Shown: positions 18,142 through 26,374 of the stretch, one piece after another
Layout: every line of letters starts with the position of its first letter
How positions within the stretch are numbered: position 1 is the first letter of the stretch
Source: Evansella halocellulosilytica
GTDB lineage: Bacteria > Bacillota > Bacilli > Bacillales > Salisediminibacteriaceae
NCBI RefSeq assembly: GCF_002335745.1
Contig: NZ_NIST01000001.1
Location: 3,155,295-3,219,294, forward strand
Reading direction: 5' to 3'
Length of the DNA stretch: 64,000 nucleotides
The notes under the pieces: generated by a model
The model's input: the letters and a program-made list of their open reading frames with translations, nothing else
Databases searched by the model: none
What the model was told of the DNA's origin: nothing
Program-made: the position numbers and the translations under genes

Positions 18142-18847
18142 AAAAGAAAAGTATGATATCTCACGATCTCATCCCTCCCGGCGGACGCTTTCCATGGGGC
18201 TTGTCTTCAACTAATTCTGACTCAGCGAAGCATCGTCAGAATGGATTTTCAGACTTCGCTGATCCCATTGGAGTCGCCGCCTTTCGTTCTTCAATCAACC
18301 TAGAACATCCAAAGGGGTATTTTCCAAAGTGGAAATTTACCTATAACAAAGAGACGGATACTTATACATGCCCTAATGGTAGTACCTTATCATACGCTAC
18401 AACGAACCGCGAAGGCTGTCGTCAATACCATTCAAACCCTGCAGAATGTGTAAACTGTCCCCTGCTTAACCAATGTACGAAAGCCAAAAATCATAAAAAA
18501 GATCTCACAAGGCATGTATGGGAAGACAGTAAGGAAAAAAGTGAGAGAGCATAGACTTTCCGCAACAGGGAAATTCCTCTATAAAAAAGAAACCATTGAG
18601 CGAAGCTTCGCGGATGCCGAACAGCTCCACGGGCTTCGCTACTGCCGGTTACGCAGCTTAAAGGCGCATCAGAACAAGCGTTGATGACAGCGGCAGCACA
18701 GAACATAAAGAAGGTCGCAAACCACCTCTCAGCGATCTAAGAGGTGGTTTCGGCGATTCTTCACCGTAGGGTGAGCAAATTTCTTCTGACGAAAATAATA
18801 AGGAGAAACCCGCACTTCTCAAAAAGTGTGGGTTTCTCGACAATCTG
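18142..18847 (+). mobile_element. IS-A copy 3, internally deleted derivative
   Basis: Starts with the IS-A left-end region (AAGAAAAGTATGATATCTCACG) and ends with the right end CTCGACAATCTG. About 1.0 kb of transposase is missing: the left noncoding region joins the C-terminal transposase part at GAACATCC|AAAGGGGTATTTTCC (about 18308). Copy 4 at 43280 has the same junction. It has six As in the run near 18535 where intact sequence needs five, so it is coding-dead. It abuts the terminator palindrome at 18849. Confidence 0.85.
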
Positions 18848-18848
18848 A

Positions 18849-18867
18849 CCGCCCGTAAAACGGGTGG
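18849..18867 (-). terminator. Palindromic terminator after the GNAT gene
   Basis: CCGCCCGTAAAACGGGTGG, one mismatch from the 19-bp palindrome at 21783, 25507 and 35990. It lies 4 bp after the minus-strand GNAT stop and directly beside the IS-A copy 3 end. Confidence 0.65.
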
Positions 18868-18871
18868 ATAC

Positions 18872-19423
18872 TTATTCGTCGCTATAAAAATAGGCCATAA
18901 ACACTTCATCATCATATTCGCCATCGACATAGATTTGCTCTTTCTGGACTCCTTCGACAACGAAACCATATTTTTCATAAAGCTGTTTAGCAACTTCGTT
19001 TTTTGCAAAAACTGTGAGGCAAATTTTATGTAGTTGATGTATTCTTCCCCATTCCAACGTATATTCCATGATCTTGCGTCCTAACCCTTTTCCTTGAGCA
19101 TCTTTACTAAGCCACGTTCTAAATAATGCAGTGTGTCGTTTCATTTTTAAATCTCCGCGGACGAGACGGGCAATTCCGACAACATAACCATTAATATCGA
19201 CCGCTGTGTACATATTTTCTTTATCAATCATCTCTTGGATAAATGATTGTTCTTCTTCAATGCTTCTTACTCGTTCTTTTTGAATGTAGCGACCTTGCTG
19301 AATAATATCTTCAACATTTGTAATGATGTCAAATGCATCGTCTTTAACAGCAGGACGCAATGTGACTTCTGTACCATCTTTTGCAGTAAAGTTCATAATT
19401 AGTGGTTCATTCGTTTTTTTCAT
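18872..19423 (-). CDS. GNAT family N-acetyltransferase
   Basis: 183-residue Gcn5-type acetyltransferase. The acetyl-CoA loop is WLSKDAQGKGLGRKIMEYTL (Q/RxxGxG/A type), followed by VFAKNEVAKQLYEKYGF and a VEGVQKEQIYVDG C-terminus typical of RimI/RimJ-like or spermidine-type acetyltransferases. Substrate unknown. ATG 19423 follows GGAGAGGGAG; longer in-frame starts lie inside the deacetylase gene. The start overlaps the upstream gene's stop by 17 bp, so the two are co-transcribed. Confidence 0.87.
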   Translation of the reverse strand: MKKTNEPLIMNFTAKDGTEVTLRPAVKDDAFDIITNVEDIIQQGRYIQKERVRSIEEEQSFIQEMIDKENMYTAVDINGYVVGIARLVRGDLKMKRHTALFRTWLSKDAQGKGLGRKIMEYTLEWGRIHQLHKICLTVFAKNEVAKQLYEKYGFVVEGVQKEQIYVDGEYDDEVFMAYFYSDE

Positions 19424-20327
19424 AACTTTCTCCCTCTCCTTGCCAAAACTTATCTGGTTGTTTTTCGATTGGGGTTTCAATGAGATGAGAGACAGGAACA
19501 ATTTTGACATTATTTTCAACAAAGTAAGGTAAAGCATCAGTAATTCCATTAAAAGTATCCATACCTTTAATTCCTACATGTCCAATCGCAATGACTTCTC
19601 CATAATCCTTTGCTAATTCACAAACTTTAAGCATTTGACGGTATACGTGACTTCGCGAAGATATGCTATCATCCAAGAAACGGTCACGTATTTCGTAAGG
19701 AATATTTAGTTCAGTTGCGAGCTCGGGAATCACGGAATCTTTATTTGTTCCACTGTCAATCACATACAATTCGTGTTCCTTTGCCACTTCTAAAACGGCT
19801 CTCATAATTCGTTCATCACTAACAACTTTTGACCCCATATGGTTATTTAATCCTTTTGCGTACGGAATGTCTTCTATCGCATTTCGGACTATCTTTTTGA
19901 CCTCCTCTGTAGAGAGGTCTGACGTAATTGGGGAAGGACCAAGCCATGAGCGTTTTCCTTTTTTCGGCTCTAATGGCAAATGGATCATTACTTCCAACCC
20001 AAGCTCATTTGCTTTTTTTGCCTGTTCTGTTGAAGATTCCAAAAATGGCATAATCGCAACAGTGACCGGAATATCAGCCTCGAAATAGTGACTGACCCCG
20101 CCTGTTTTGCCTCCGAAGTCGTCAATAATGATGGCAGCTTTCGGAGCGTTCTCTGTATCGGCCTCACTGCTTGCCATCATGGTCGAAGGAAAGGCAAATA
20201 TCAATGCGAGCGAAAAAATTATAACGAACAATGTGATTAATTGTAAAGAGTTTTGTTTAAGTAACACGTCGTTTGTTATAACTAAATTTTTCAATCTTCC
20301 TCTTTCTTGTTTATGCACAAAATTCAC
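19407..20327 (-). CDS. Divergent polysaccharide deacetylase, YibQ-like
   Basis: 306-residue secreted or membrane-anchored protein. An N-terminal hydrophobic segment (LITLFVIIFSLALIFAFP, about 32-49) precedes a catalytic domain of the divergent polysaccharide deacetylase family: AAIIIDDFGG, VTVAIMPFLESS, EVMIHLPLEP, GLNNHMGSKV, and VIAIGHVGI near the end. The Asp-Asp and His residues are those used for metal binding in the NodB fold. Substrate is unknown but likely cell-wall or surface polysaccharide. First gene of a two-gene operon with the acetyltransferase. Confidence 0.85.
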   Translation of the reverse strand: MNFVHKQERGRLKNLVITNDVLLKQNSLQLITLFVIIFSLALIFAFPSTMMASSEADTENAPKAAIIIDDFGGKTGGVSHYFEADIPVTVAIMPFLESSTEQAKKANELGLEVMIHLPLEPKKGKRSWLGPSPITSDLSTEEVKKIVRNAIEDIPYAKGLNNHMGSKVVSDERIMRAVLEVAKEHELYVIDSGTNKDSVIPELATELNIPYEIRDRFLDDSISSRSHVYRQMLKVCELAKDYGEVIAIGHVGIKGMDTFNGITDALPYFVENNVKIVPVSHLIETPIEKQPDKFWQGEGESYEKNE

Positions 20328-20540
20328 CTCTTCGTCGTTGTTTGTATAAAGGGAAAAAATTTATGAAATTTCATCTCCTCATAGGTGTCTAAACCAAAGA
20401 GCATTTACTTTACGAGCTTCTGCATGGATGGAGTGACTTCGGCGTTCCAGCTGGACGCAGGGGATTTTAGCCGACAAACGGGCGTCTTTCGCTTTTCTTA
20501 TTATGCCAACTGTAAGCGTGTTCATGAAAAAATCTAAAAG
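20328..20540. repeat. Non-coding stretch with a divergent R2-like module
   Basis: Between the deacetylase start and the tnrA terminator. Bases 20433-20520 (GACTTCGGCGTTCC..GCCGACAAACGGGCG..CGCTTTTCTTA) resemble the reverse complement of 50277-50400. No gene seen. Confidence 0.5.
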
Positions 20541-20570
20541 AAAAAACACTGAGTTTTTATTCAGTGTTTT
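20541..20570 (-). terminator. Terminator of tnrA
   Basis: AAAACACTGA/TCAGTGTTTT hairpin with T-rich loop and flanks, 32 bp after the tnrA stop; symmetrical, so it may act in both directions. Confidence 0.8.
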
Positions 20571-20601
20571 AAAAAGGGTAAAATATGATAGTGGGAAATT
20601 T

Positions 20602-20895
20602 TTATTTTCGCATTTTAAATGCGGCGTTTAGTTGTCCACGTAACATTTTTTCACGAAGACCAGATTTTTTCTTCATCTCACGACGAATTTCGAACGTCTG
20701 CATACCATCTTCCATTTTATTAGCGATGTCTACAAGTTTCTCAACGTCGTCAAAAGAATATTTTCTTGTCCCACCTTTGCTGCGTTCGGGGAAAATGAGC
20801 TTTCTTTCTTCATAATAACGAATTTGTCTTTCTGAAAGCCCAGTAAGTTCACTAACGACACCTATTGTTATCACTTTTCTGTCTTTGTAGGACAA
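20602..20895 (-). CDS. tnrA: Nitrogen regulator TnrA (MerR family)
   Basis: 97-residue MerR-type regulator. The helix-turn-helix and wing ([20 protein letters not shown], then [17 protein letters not shown]) are those of TnrA/GlnR, and the C-terminus [13 protein letters not shown] matches the glutamine-synthetase-binding tail of TnrA. It activates or represses nitrogen genes under nitrogen limitation. The start is TTG 20893-20895, because an in-frame stop lies just upstream; GGAGG is 12 bases before it. A perfect TnrA box lies 83 bp upstream, indicating autoregulation as in B. subtilis. Confidence 0.93.
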   Translation of the reverse strand: MSYKDRKVITIGVVSELTGLSERQIRYYEERKLIFPERSKGGTRKYSFDDVEKLVDIANKMEDGMQTFEIRREMKKKSGLREKMLRGQLNAAFKMRK

Positions 20896-20977
20896 GGATG
20901 ATCACGACCTCCATCATATATCGTAATAATGATTTATGTATACTATAACATGAATGGAGAAAGCTGGATGACCTCTA

Positions 20978-20994
20978 TGTAAGAAAATCTTACA
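20978..20994. promoter_or_regulatory. TnrA/GlnR box
   Basis: TGTAAGAAAATCTTACA matches the 17-bp TnrA consensus TGTNANAWWWTNTNACA at every fixed position. Confidence 0.85.
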
Positions 20995-21009
20995 TGGATT
21001 TGTTTGATG

Positions 21010-21048
21010 AAAAAACAGTCCCTATTTTAATGAAAAACAAAGGGACTG
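21010..21048 (-). terminator. Hairpin with minus-strand T tract
   Basis: CAGTCCCT/AGGGACTG stem followed on the minus strand by TTTTTTC. No minus-strand gene precedes it now; it may be left from a gene broken by the repeats on its right. Confidence 0.6.
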
Positions 21049-21057
21049 CTTAATGAT

Positions 21058-21120
21058 ATTCTTTGTAAACCACAGGCTCTGTCTGTGTGAAAATAAACCT
21101 TTAAGGGTCGTATTCGTGAG
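21058..21120. repeat. Dispersed repeat R4 (copy 2, first half)
   Basis: TTCTTTGTAAACCACAGG..CTGTCTGTGTGA as at 18041. The second half of R4 (GGTCCCTTAAGGGACTCTGG) appears separately at 21731-21765. Confidence 0.55.
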
Positions 21121-21139
21121 ATTTCTTTAAAAGTAACGA

Positions 21140-21310
21140 ATAGTTGGAAGGTATACTGCTTGCTTTCCCCTCGTCCGTTTTTCCGTAGAAAAGAGCATTG
21201 CTTCTTCGAAATACAGCGATTTGTCTCGACGGATAAACGACAGAGCTATACTAGTAGAGGAAGAGACAGTCGCGCAGTACCTTCCACCTTTTGATGACAA
21301 CTTTATTTGC
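21140..21310. repeat. Dispersed repeat R3 (copy 2)
   Basis: TTGTCTCGACGGA then GACAGAGCTATACTAGTAGAGG match the order and spacing of 6380-6485. No ORF with a ribosome binding site. Confidence 0.5.
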
Positions 21311-21459
21311 GTCATGTCATTTATTATCTTAAATGATGGATACGAAATGAACATAAATATCTTTGATAACAAAAGCCCATTCCCATTTAAATTGAGATAA
21401 AAATGAGCTGAGATACAACTTCCCACAACGTTTTTTCTGCTATTAGTATGTCATTTAAC

Positions 21460-21690
21460 TATTATCATGTACTCGAAAGAGCGCTAGGCGGTGACTCAGG
21501 CGGGAAAAGCAATCGGCGAAAATCCCCTAGGTGCATACAGTGTGGCACCTAGGAAGTTGAGGCATTGCCCGCTGCAAAGAAGACACTACGAATGCAAACG
21601 AAGTGCAGCACGAGTAGATGTCGCACTTGTGCTTTGGAGTGAAAGCGTCCGCCTTATAGCGATTTCGAATTCTATATGATTATGAAAAGG
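21460..21690 (+). repeat. Dispersed repeat R1 (copy 1)
   Basis: Best copy of R1. Core blocks GCAAAGAAGACACTACGAA, GCAAACGAAGTGCAGCACG and AGTAGATGTCGCACTTGTGC run from 21576; left end has CGAAAGAGCGCTAGGCGG and right end AGCGATTTCGAATTCTATA. Related copies: 39420-39640 (reverse), 42976-43279, 59370-59763 and partially 30535-30660 (reverse). Confidence 0.75.
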
Positions 21691-21782
21691 GATGTCCTCA
21701 AAATTCTTTTGGCACGGACCAAATGAATAAGGTCCCTTAAGGGACTCTGGTGGTAAAGTGCCCTTATAGGGCGAAATGAAAA

Positions 21783-21801
21783 CCGCCCGTTTTACGGGCG
21801 G
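21783..21801. repeat. 19-bp palindrome, IS-A target duplication (one side)
   Basis: CCGCCCGTTTTACGGGCGG, identical to 25507-25525 on the other side of IS-A, immediately before the IS-A terminal CAGATTGTCGAG. Confidence 0.8.
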
Positions 21802-21815
21802 CAGATTGTCGAGAA

Positions 21816-23791
21816 GGGGCTGGGACAAAACCCAGTTAATAAGAGTGGCACTCACCGTCGATGAGTGCCATTTCTTCTTTTTCAGTTATTCATATTATAT
21901 TTTGGGTTGATTGTTTCAAAAAACACTCGCTTGCCGCGGGCAAGGCTTCAGCTAATCGGGGTAAAATCGCCCCGATGGATCTTCAGCTCTTGCTTTTCCC
22001 GCAGGCGTCTCGTGATTTTGACAATCAACTTGGATAAGTCCGTCTAGTTTATACGTATACACAAAAAGGATACCTTCTGATAAAGTTAAAGTATCCACAC
22101 AAAAACAGAATCGGAGGTATCCTTATGTATAAAGATTATAACATGAATCAAATCATTTTGCCGATGGATTTAGCCTATAAACTTCAGGAAAATGATATCG
22201 CTTTTGCCGTGAATGATATGGTAGAAGCCATCCCCGATGAGGCATTCAGTGGATTTTTACGTACAACGGGCTGTCCGGCCTATCATCCCAGAATGATGAT
22301 GAAGATCATCCTTTGCGCCTATACACAATCTGTCTTCTCTGGGAGAAAAATTGAGGAGCTTTTGAAAGACAGTGTTCGGATGATGTGGCTGGCGCAAGGG
22401 TATGAACCAAGCTACCGTACGATCAACCGTTTTAGGGTACACCATGAAGTCCAAGAATTACTACGTCAGTGTTTCGTTCAATTCCGTTGTCAGCTGGTTA
22501 AAGAAAAGGTGATTGAAGATGAATCGATCTTCATCGATGGCACAAAGATTGAGGCAAATGCAAATAAGTTTACGTTTGTCTGGCGTAAATCCGTTGAAAG
22601 GTACAGCACCCGTTTAGTTGAGAAATCCAATCAACTCTATGAGGAACTTCTAGAACATGAGATCATTCCTGCAATAGAACGGGATAGCCAAAAAGAACTG
22701 TCTAACAAGGAGCTCGAAGAGGTCGTTCAGAAGTTGGATGAAACCATTGAAGGTTACGATAACCGGATTGAAACGACTCAAGACACACAGAAACGAAAAC
22801 AACTTCGCTCAGAACGGAAAGCACCTAAACAGTACCGTAAAAAGTTCAAGGATTTTGCCGCGCGTAAACAAAAATACAAGCAGGATCTTGCGACCCTGGG
22901 AGATCGAAACAGCTATTCCAAGACAGACCATGATGCCACGTTTATGCGGATGAAAGATGACTACATGAAGAATGGTCAACTGAAAGCCGGATATAATCTT
23001 CAAATTGCAACCGAAGGACAATATACGCTCGCTTATGACATATTTCCAAATCCAACTGATACTCTGACGTTGATCCCTTTTTTGAATACAATTGAAAAAG
23101 GTTTCTTTTCGTTGCCATCATTTATCGTTGCGGATGCCGGTTATGGCAGCGAACAGAATTATGATGATGTGTTAAACAACCGCCAACGGATGCCACTCAT
23201 CACCTACAGCATGTATCGAAAAGAGAAGAAAAAAGCGTATAGAAACAATGCTTTTAACGTAGCCAATTGGCATTTTGATCAGGAGGGTGAAACATTTATC
23301 TGTCCAAATGGTAAGAGAGTAAATTTCCGGTATACTTCGAATAAGACAGATAAAGCAGGGTTTCAACGCACGTTTAAGGTTTATGAATGTGAAGACTGTT
23401 CCGAGTGTCCCTTGCGGGCACAATGTACAAAGGCCAAAGAGGGAAATAACCGAAAGGTTTATTACAATGAAAAATGGGAGAACCAAAAAGCTTATATTCG
23501 TGAAGTGCTTTCGGAACAGAAAACAGGCGAGATTTACGGGAAACGTAAAATCGATGTCGAGCCAGTCTTCGGGTTTCTGAAGGCTAATTTGCATTTCACC
23601 CGAACGTCGGTGAGAGGCAAAAAGAAGGTAAAAAATGAATTAGGATTTGCACTTATGGCGGTGAACTTGAGAAAGTACACCGCCCGACAGTCTCATCAAC
23701 CTATTTTAGGTCAACAAAACGGTGCCAACTATCGAAAAGCGATAATTGACACCGTTTTTTACTTAATTTGAGACTGTTTTGTCCCAGCCTC
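21816..23791 (+). mobile_element. IS-B, intact IS1182-family element
   Basis: About 1.98 kb. Terminal inverted repeats GGGGCTGGGACAAAAC (21816) and, from the right, GAGGCTGGGACAAAAC, 15 of 16 identical. The left 310 bp are non-coding and include the hairpin GGCACTCACCG..GAGTGCC. One transposase ORF. It sits inside the right-end hairpin of IS-A: GAGAA remains to the left, TTCTC to the right, and the loop (about 26 bp in other copies) is gone. Confidence 0.85.
22125..23771 (+). CDS. IS1182-family transposase (IS-B), intact
   Basis: 548-residue DDE transposase. N-terminal domain with HPRMMMKIILCAYTQ and TINRFRVHH; catalytic core with FIDGTKIEANANKFTF (first Asp near 145), FIVADAGYGSEQNY (second Asp near 330) and VEPVFGFLKANL (catalytic Glu near 480). 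A Cys cluster (CEDCSECPLRAQC) lies between the second and third residues, as in IS1182 and ISL-type enzymes. The start follows GGAGGT. No frameshift is visible, so it is probably active. Confidence 0.9.
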   Translation: MYKDYNMNQIILPMDLAYKLQENDIAFAVNDMVEAIPDEAFSGFLRTTGCPAYHPRMMMKIILCAYTQSVFSGRKIEELLKDSVRMMWLAQGYEPSYRTINRFRVHHEVQELLRQCFVQFRCQLVKEKVIEDESIFIDGTKIEANANKFTFVWRKSVERYSTRLVEKSNQLYEELLEHEIIPAIERDSQKELSNKELEEVVQKLDETIEGYDNRIETTQDTQKRKQLRSERKAPKQYRKKFKDFAARKQKYKQDLATLGDRNSYSKTDHDATFMRMKDDYMKNGQLKAGYNLQIATEGQYTLAYDIFPNPTDTLTLIPFLNTIEKGFFSLPSFIVADAGYGSEQNYDDVLNNRQRMPLITYSMYRKEKKKAYRNNAFNVANWHFDQEGETFICPNGKRVNFRYTSNKTDKAGFQRTFKVYECEDCSECPLRAQCTKAKEGNNRKVYYNEKWENQKAYIREVLSEQKTGEIYGKRKIDVEPVFGFLKANLHFTRTSVRGKKKVKNELGFALMAVNLRKYTARQSHQPILGQQNGANYRKAIIDTVFYLI

Positions 23792-23857
23792 TTCTCTTTA
23801 TTATTTTCGTCAGAAGAATTTGCTCACCCTACGGTGAAGAATGGCCGAAACCACCTC

Positions 23858-25196
23858 TTAGCTCGCTGAGAGGTGGTTTGCGATCTTTTTTATGTTCTGT
23901 GCTGCCGCTGTCATCAACGCTTGTTCTGATGCGCCCTTTAAGCTGCGTAACCGGCAGTGGCGAAGCCCGTGGAGCTGTTTGGCATCCGCGAAGCTTCGCT
24001 CAATGGTTTCTTTTCTTTTTTTATAGAGGAATTTCCCTGTTGCGGAAAGTCTATGCTCTCTCACTTTTCCTTACTGTCTTCCCATACATGCCTTGTGAGA
24101 ACTTTTTTATGATTTTTGGCTTTCGTACATTGGTTAAGCAGGGGACAGTTTACACATTCTGCAGGGTTTGAATGGTATTGACGATAGCCTTCGCGGTTCG
24201 TTGTAGCGTAAGATAAGGTGCTACCATTAGGGCATGTATAAGTATCCGTCTCTTTGTTATAGGTAAATTTCCACTTTGGCAAATACCCCTTTTTAGGTTT
24301 GAAGCGGCGGTGTGCGATAACCCCCATAATATGGCGATCTTCTAACCCTTTACATAAGGGAATGGTTAAGTAGCCCGCGTCTAATCCGACAGCTTCCACA
24401 TTGAAACCAAATGTCTTTATCTGACGGTCCAGTCGATTTAAATACGGCAGGGAATCATGGATATTTCCTGGTGTTAAATGAACATCAGTAATAATATTAA
24501 ATTTCATGTCTGTTGTCCGATGGTCTAAATAAAAGAACCCTTCGGGCTTTCCATCCCTGAACATATAGCCGCTTTCTTTATCTGTCGTACTGACTTTAAT
24601 CTCTTTTTCTTTTATCTCTTTCCGGTAAGGGCTTTTTTCCATGTGCTTTTCGATCCTCCTCAACCGCTTTATTTAGATCTTCTATGTACTCGCGTGTTTC
24701 AACTTGAACCGTCTTCTTAGTGAATTTCCGCTTATTTGCATTGGCTTTAAGGTGGGTAGAATCAGTAAATAAAGCTCTCCCGCCAACCATACGATGCTTC
24801 ATAGCCAGAAGAACGGTCTCATCAAATATCTCTTGAAAAATGTCTGTTTCTTTAAACCGTTTATGCCGATTGAAGCTTATGGTGGAATGGTGAGGAACCG
24901 AATCAGTTAGACTTAATCCTAAAAACCATCGATAAGCAATATTTGTCTCAATTTCTTTTTCTAACTGTCTTTCAGATCGGATACCGTAAAGGTATCCAAT
25001 AAACAGCATTTTAAAAAGCAAAACCGAATCAATTGGTGGGCGACCGTTCTTCACTGTAGTAAGGTTTTACTTTGTCATATATGAAGGAAAAATCAATTGT
25101 GGCATCAATTTTTCTTAGTAAGTGGTCGTCTGGGACTAACTGATCGATAGAGACCATTTCGTGTTCAACTTGTTTTGCACGAATGGGGCGTAACAC
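23858..25196 (-). pseudogene. IS1182-family transposase (IS-A), three frameshifts
   Basis: The original ORF of about 449 codons starts at GTG 25194-25196 after GAGGTGATC (LRPIRAKQVEHEMVSIDQLV). A lost base near 25045 breaks the frame before [13 protein letters not shown]; another indel near 24605 separates KKPLPERDK from [12 protein letters not shown]; a third, one A short in the A-run near 24062, precedes [10 protein letters not shown]. Catalytic segments [22 protein letters not shown] and [12 protein letters not shown] survive in separate frames. The Cys cluster CVNCPLLNQC is present. Confidence 0.88.
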
Positions 25197-25506
25197 ACGA
25201 TCACCTCACGAGTGGTTTTATCTATATTATACTATATTTACCTGAATAATCAGATAAAATTGTCGAAAAAATAACCATCATTTCTAAATAGGAAACGATG
25301 GATGTTCTAGGTTGATTGAAGAACGAAAGGCGGCGACTCCAATGGGATCAGCGCAGTCTGAAAATCCATTCTGACGATGCTTCGCTGAGTCGGAATTAGT
25401 TGAAGACAAGCCCCATGGAAAGCGTCCGCCGGGAGGGATGAGATCGTGAGATATCATACTTTTCTTTAAAAAAAAAGGCTGTTGAGATGACTTTCTCAAC
25501 AGCCTG

Positions 25507-25525
25507 CCGCCCGTTTTACGGGCGG
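25507..25525 (-). terminator. 19-bp palindrome: terminator of the sodium channel gene and IS-A target duplication
   Basis: CCGCCCGTTTTACGGGCGG, 18 bp after the channel gene's stop on the minus strand, immediately beside the IS-A end. Duplicate of 21783-21801. Confidence 0.7.
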
Positions 25526-25543
25526 ATACTTATTAATCGAAAT

Positions 25544-26374
25544 TTATCCTGAATGATTTTTATCATTGTCGATTTGCTGTTTCATCAGCTTCTTTAATTC
25601 TCTTACTTCTTCACGTAAAGCCTTTACTTCCTCATGAGTTTCATTTACATCCTCTTCATCAGATGTATCAGATTTTTCAACATTATTGACGATTACGCCA
25701 ATAAATAAGTTGAAAATGACAAAAGTACCAACGAGAACGAAAGCGACAAAGTAGACCCACGACCAAGGAAGTTCATGGAAAATAGGTCTCATTACTTCAC
25801 TTGCCCATGATTCTAACGTGACAACTTGGAATAAAGTTAATAAAGATAATTCCAATGTTCCGAAATATTCAGGTGCGACAGTTTGGAAAAGCATCGTTCC
25901 TGTTACTGCAAAAATATAAAAGATGATACTCATAAGTAATAAAATGTTACCGAGTGAAGGGATCGTCATGACGAGAGCATCGACAAGCTTTCGTAAAGAA
26001 GGGATCACAGAGATCGCTCTGAAAACCCGGAGTACCCGCAAGATTCGAAGGACGGTAACGAAGTGAGCCCCGGCAAAGACATGCCCTGCAGTTACAATTA
26101 AAAAGTCAAACCAGTTCCAACCGCTTTTAAAAAAATCTTTATAGCTCGGACCTGCCAGTAACCGCATCACAATTTCAACCGTAAAAATCCATAAAAGAAT
26201 CAAATCGAGAGTAAAAAAGAGCGATTTATGATCTGCGTAAATGGTTGGGTAAGTTTCAATTCCAACGATAATTGCATTGATTAAAATAAGGAATATAATC
26301 GTAGATTGGAAATATTTATGTTCAACAATAGTATGGAGCTTTTGTTTCCACATAGGCATATTGTTATTTGTCAT
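25544..26374 (-). CDS. Voltage-gated sodium channel, NaChBac family
   Basis: 276-residue one-domain channel that assembles as a tetramer in the membrane. Six helices: S1 near 20-38, S4 near 107-127 with Arg every third residue (RILRVLRVFR), and the pore with selectivity filter TLESWAS near 184-190, identical to that of Bacillus halodurans NaChBac. A cytoplasmic C-terminal helix (HEEVKALREEVRELKKLM) is the coiled-coil assembly domain. In alkaliphilic Bacillus such channels serve sodium re-entry for motility and pH homeostasis. ATG 26374 follows GGAGG; the upstream start at 26395 lies beyond that site. Confidence 0.95.
   Translation of the reverse strand: MTNNNMPMWKQKLHTIVEHKYFQSTIIFLILINAIIVGIETYPTIYADHKSLFFTLDLILLWIFTVEIVMRLLAGPSYKDFFKSGWNWFDFLIVTAGHVFAGAHFVTVLRILRVLRVFRAISVIPSLRKLVDALVMTIPSLGNILLLMSIIFYIFAVTGTMLFQTVAPEYFGTLELSLLTLFQVVTLESWASEVMRPIFHELPWSWVYFVAFVLVGTFVIFNLFIGVIVNNVEKSDTSDEEDVNETHEEVKALREEVRELKKLMKQQIDNDKNHSG

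Larger units (their letters stand above)
21802..25506 (-). mobile_element. IS-A copy 2, near full-length, interrupted by IS-B
   Basis: IS1182-type element in minus orientation. Terminal inverted repeats can be aligned: CAGATTGTCGAGAA at 21802, and CAGGCTGTTGAGAAAG read inward from 25506 (12 of 16 match the full right end). Each end forms a hairpin. The element is flanked by identical 19-bp terminator palindromes. It contains a transposase pseudogene (23858-25196) and, in its right-end hairpin, the complete IS-B. Without IS-B it would be about 1.75 kb. Confidence 0.8.

Noticed and set aside
18153-18554. 133-aa ORF beginning MISHDLIPPGG
   Set aside because: Its first part is translated IS-A left-end noncoding sequence and the rest a transposase fragment joined by deletion; not a protein.
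21783-25525. Repeated palindromes as a CRISPR array
   Set aside because: The palindromes are separated by a whole IS element and have no regular spacers or cas genes.
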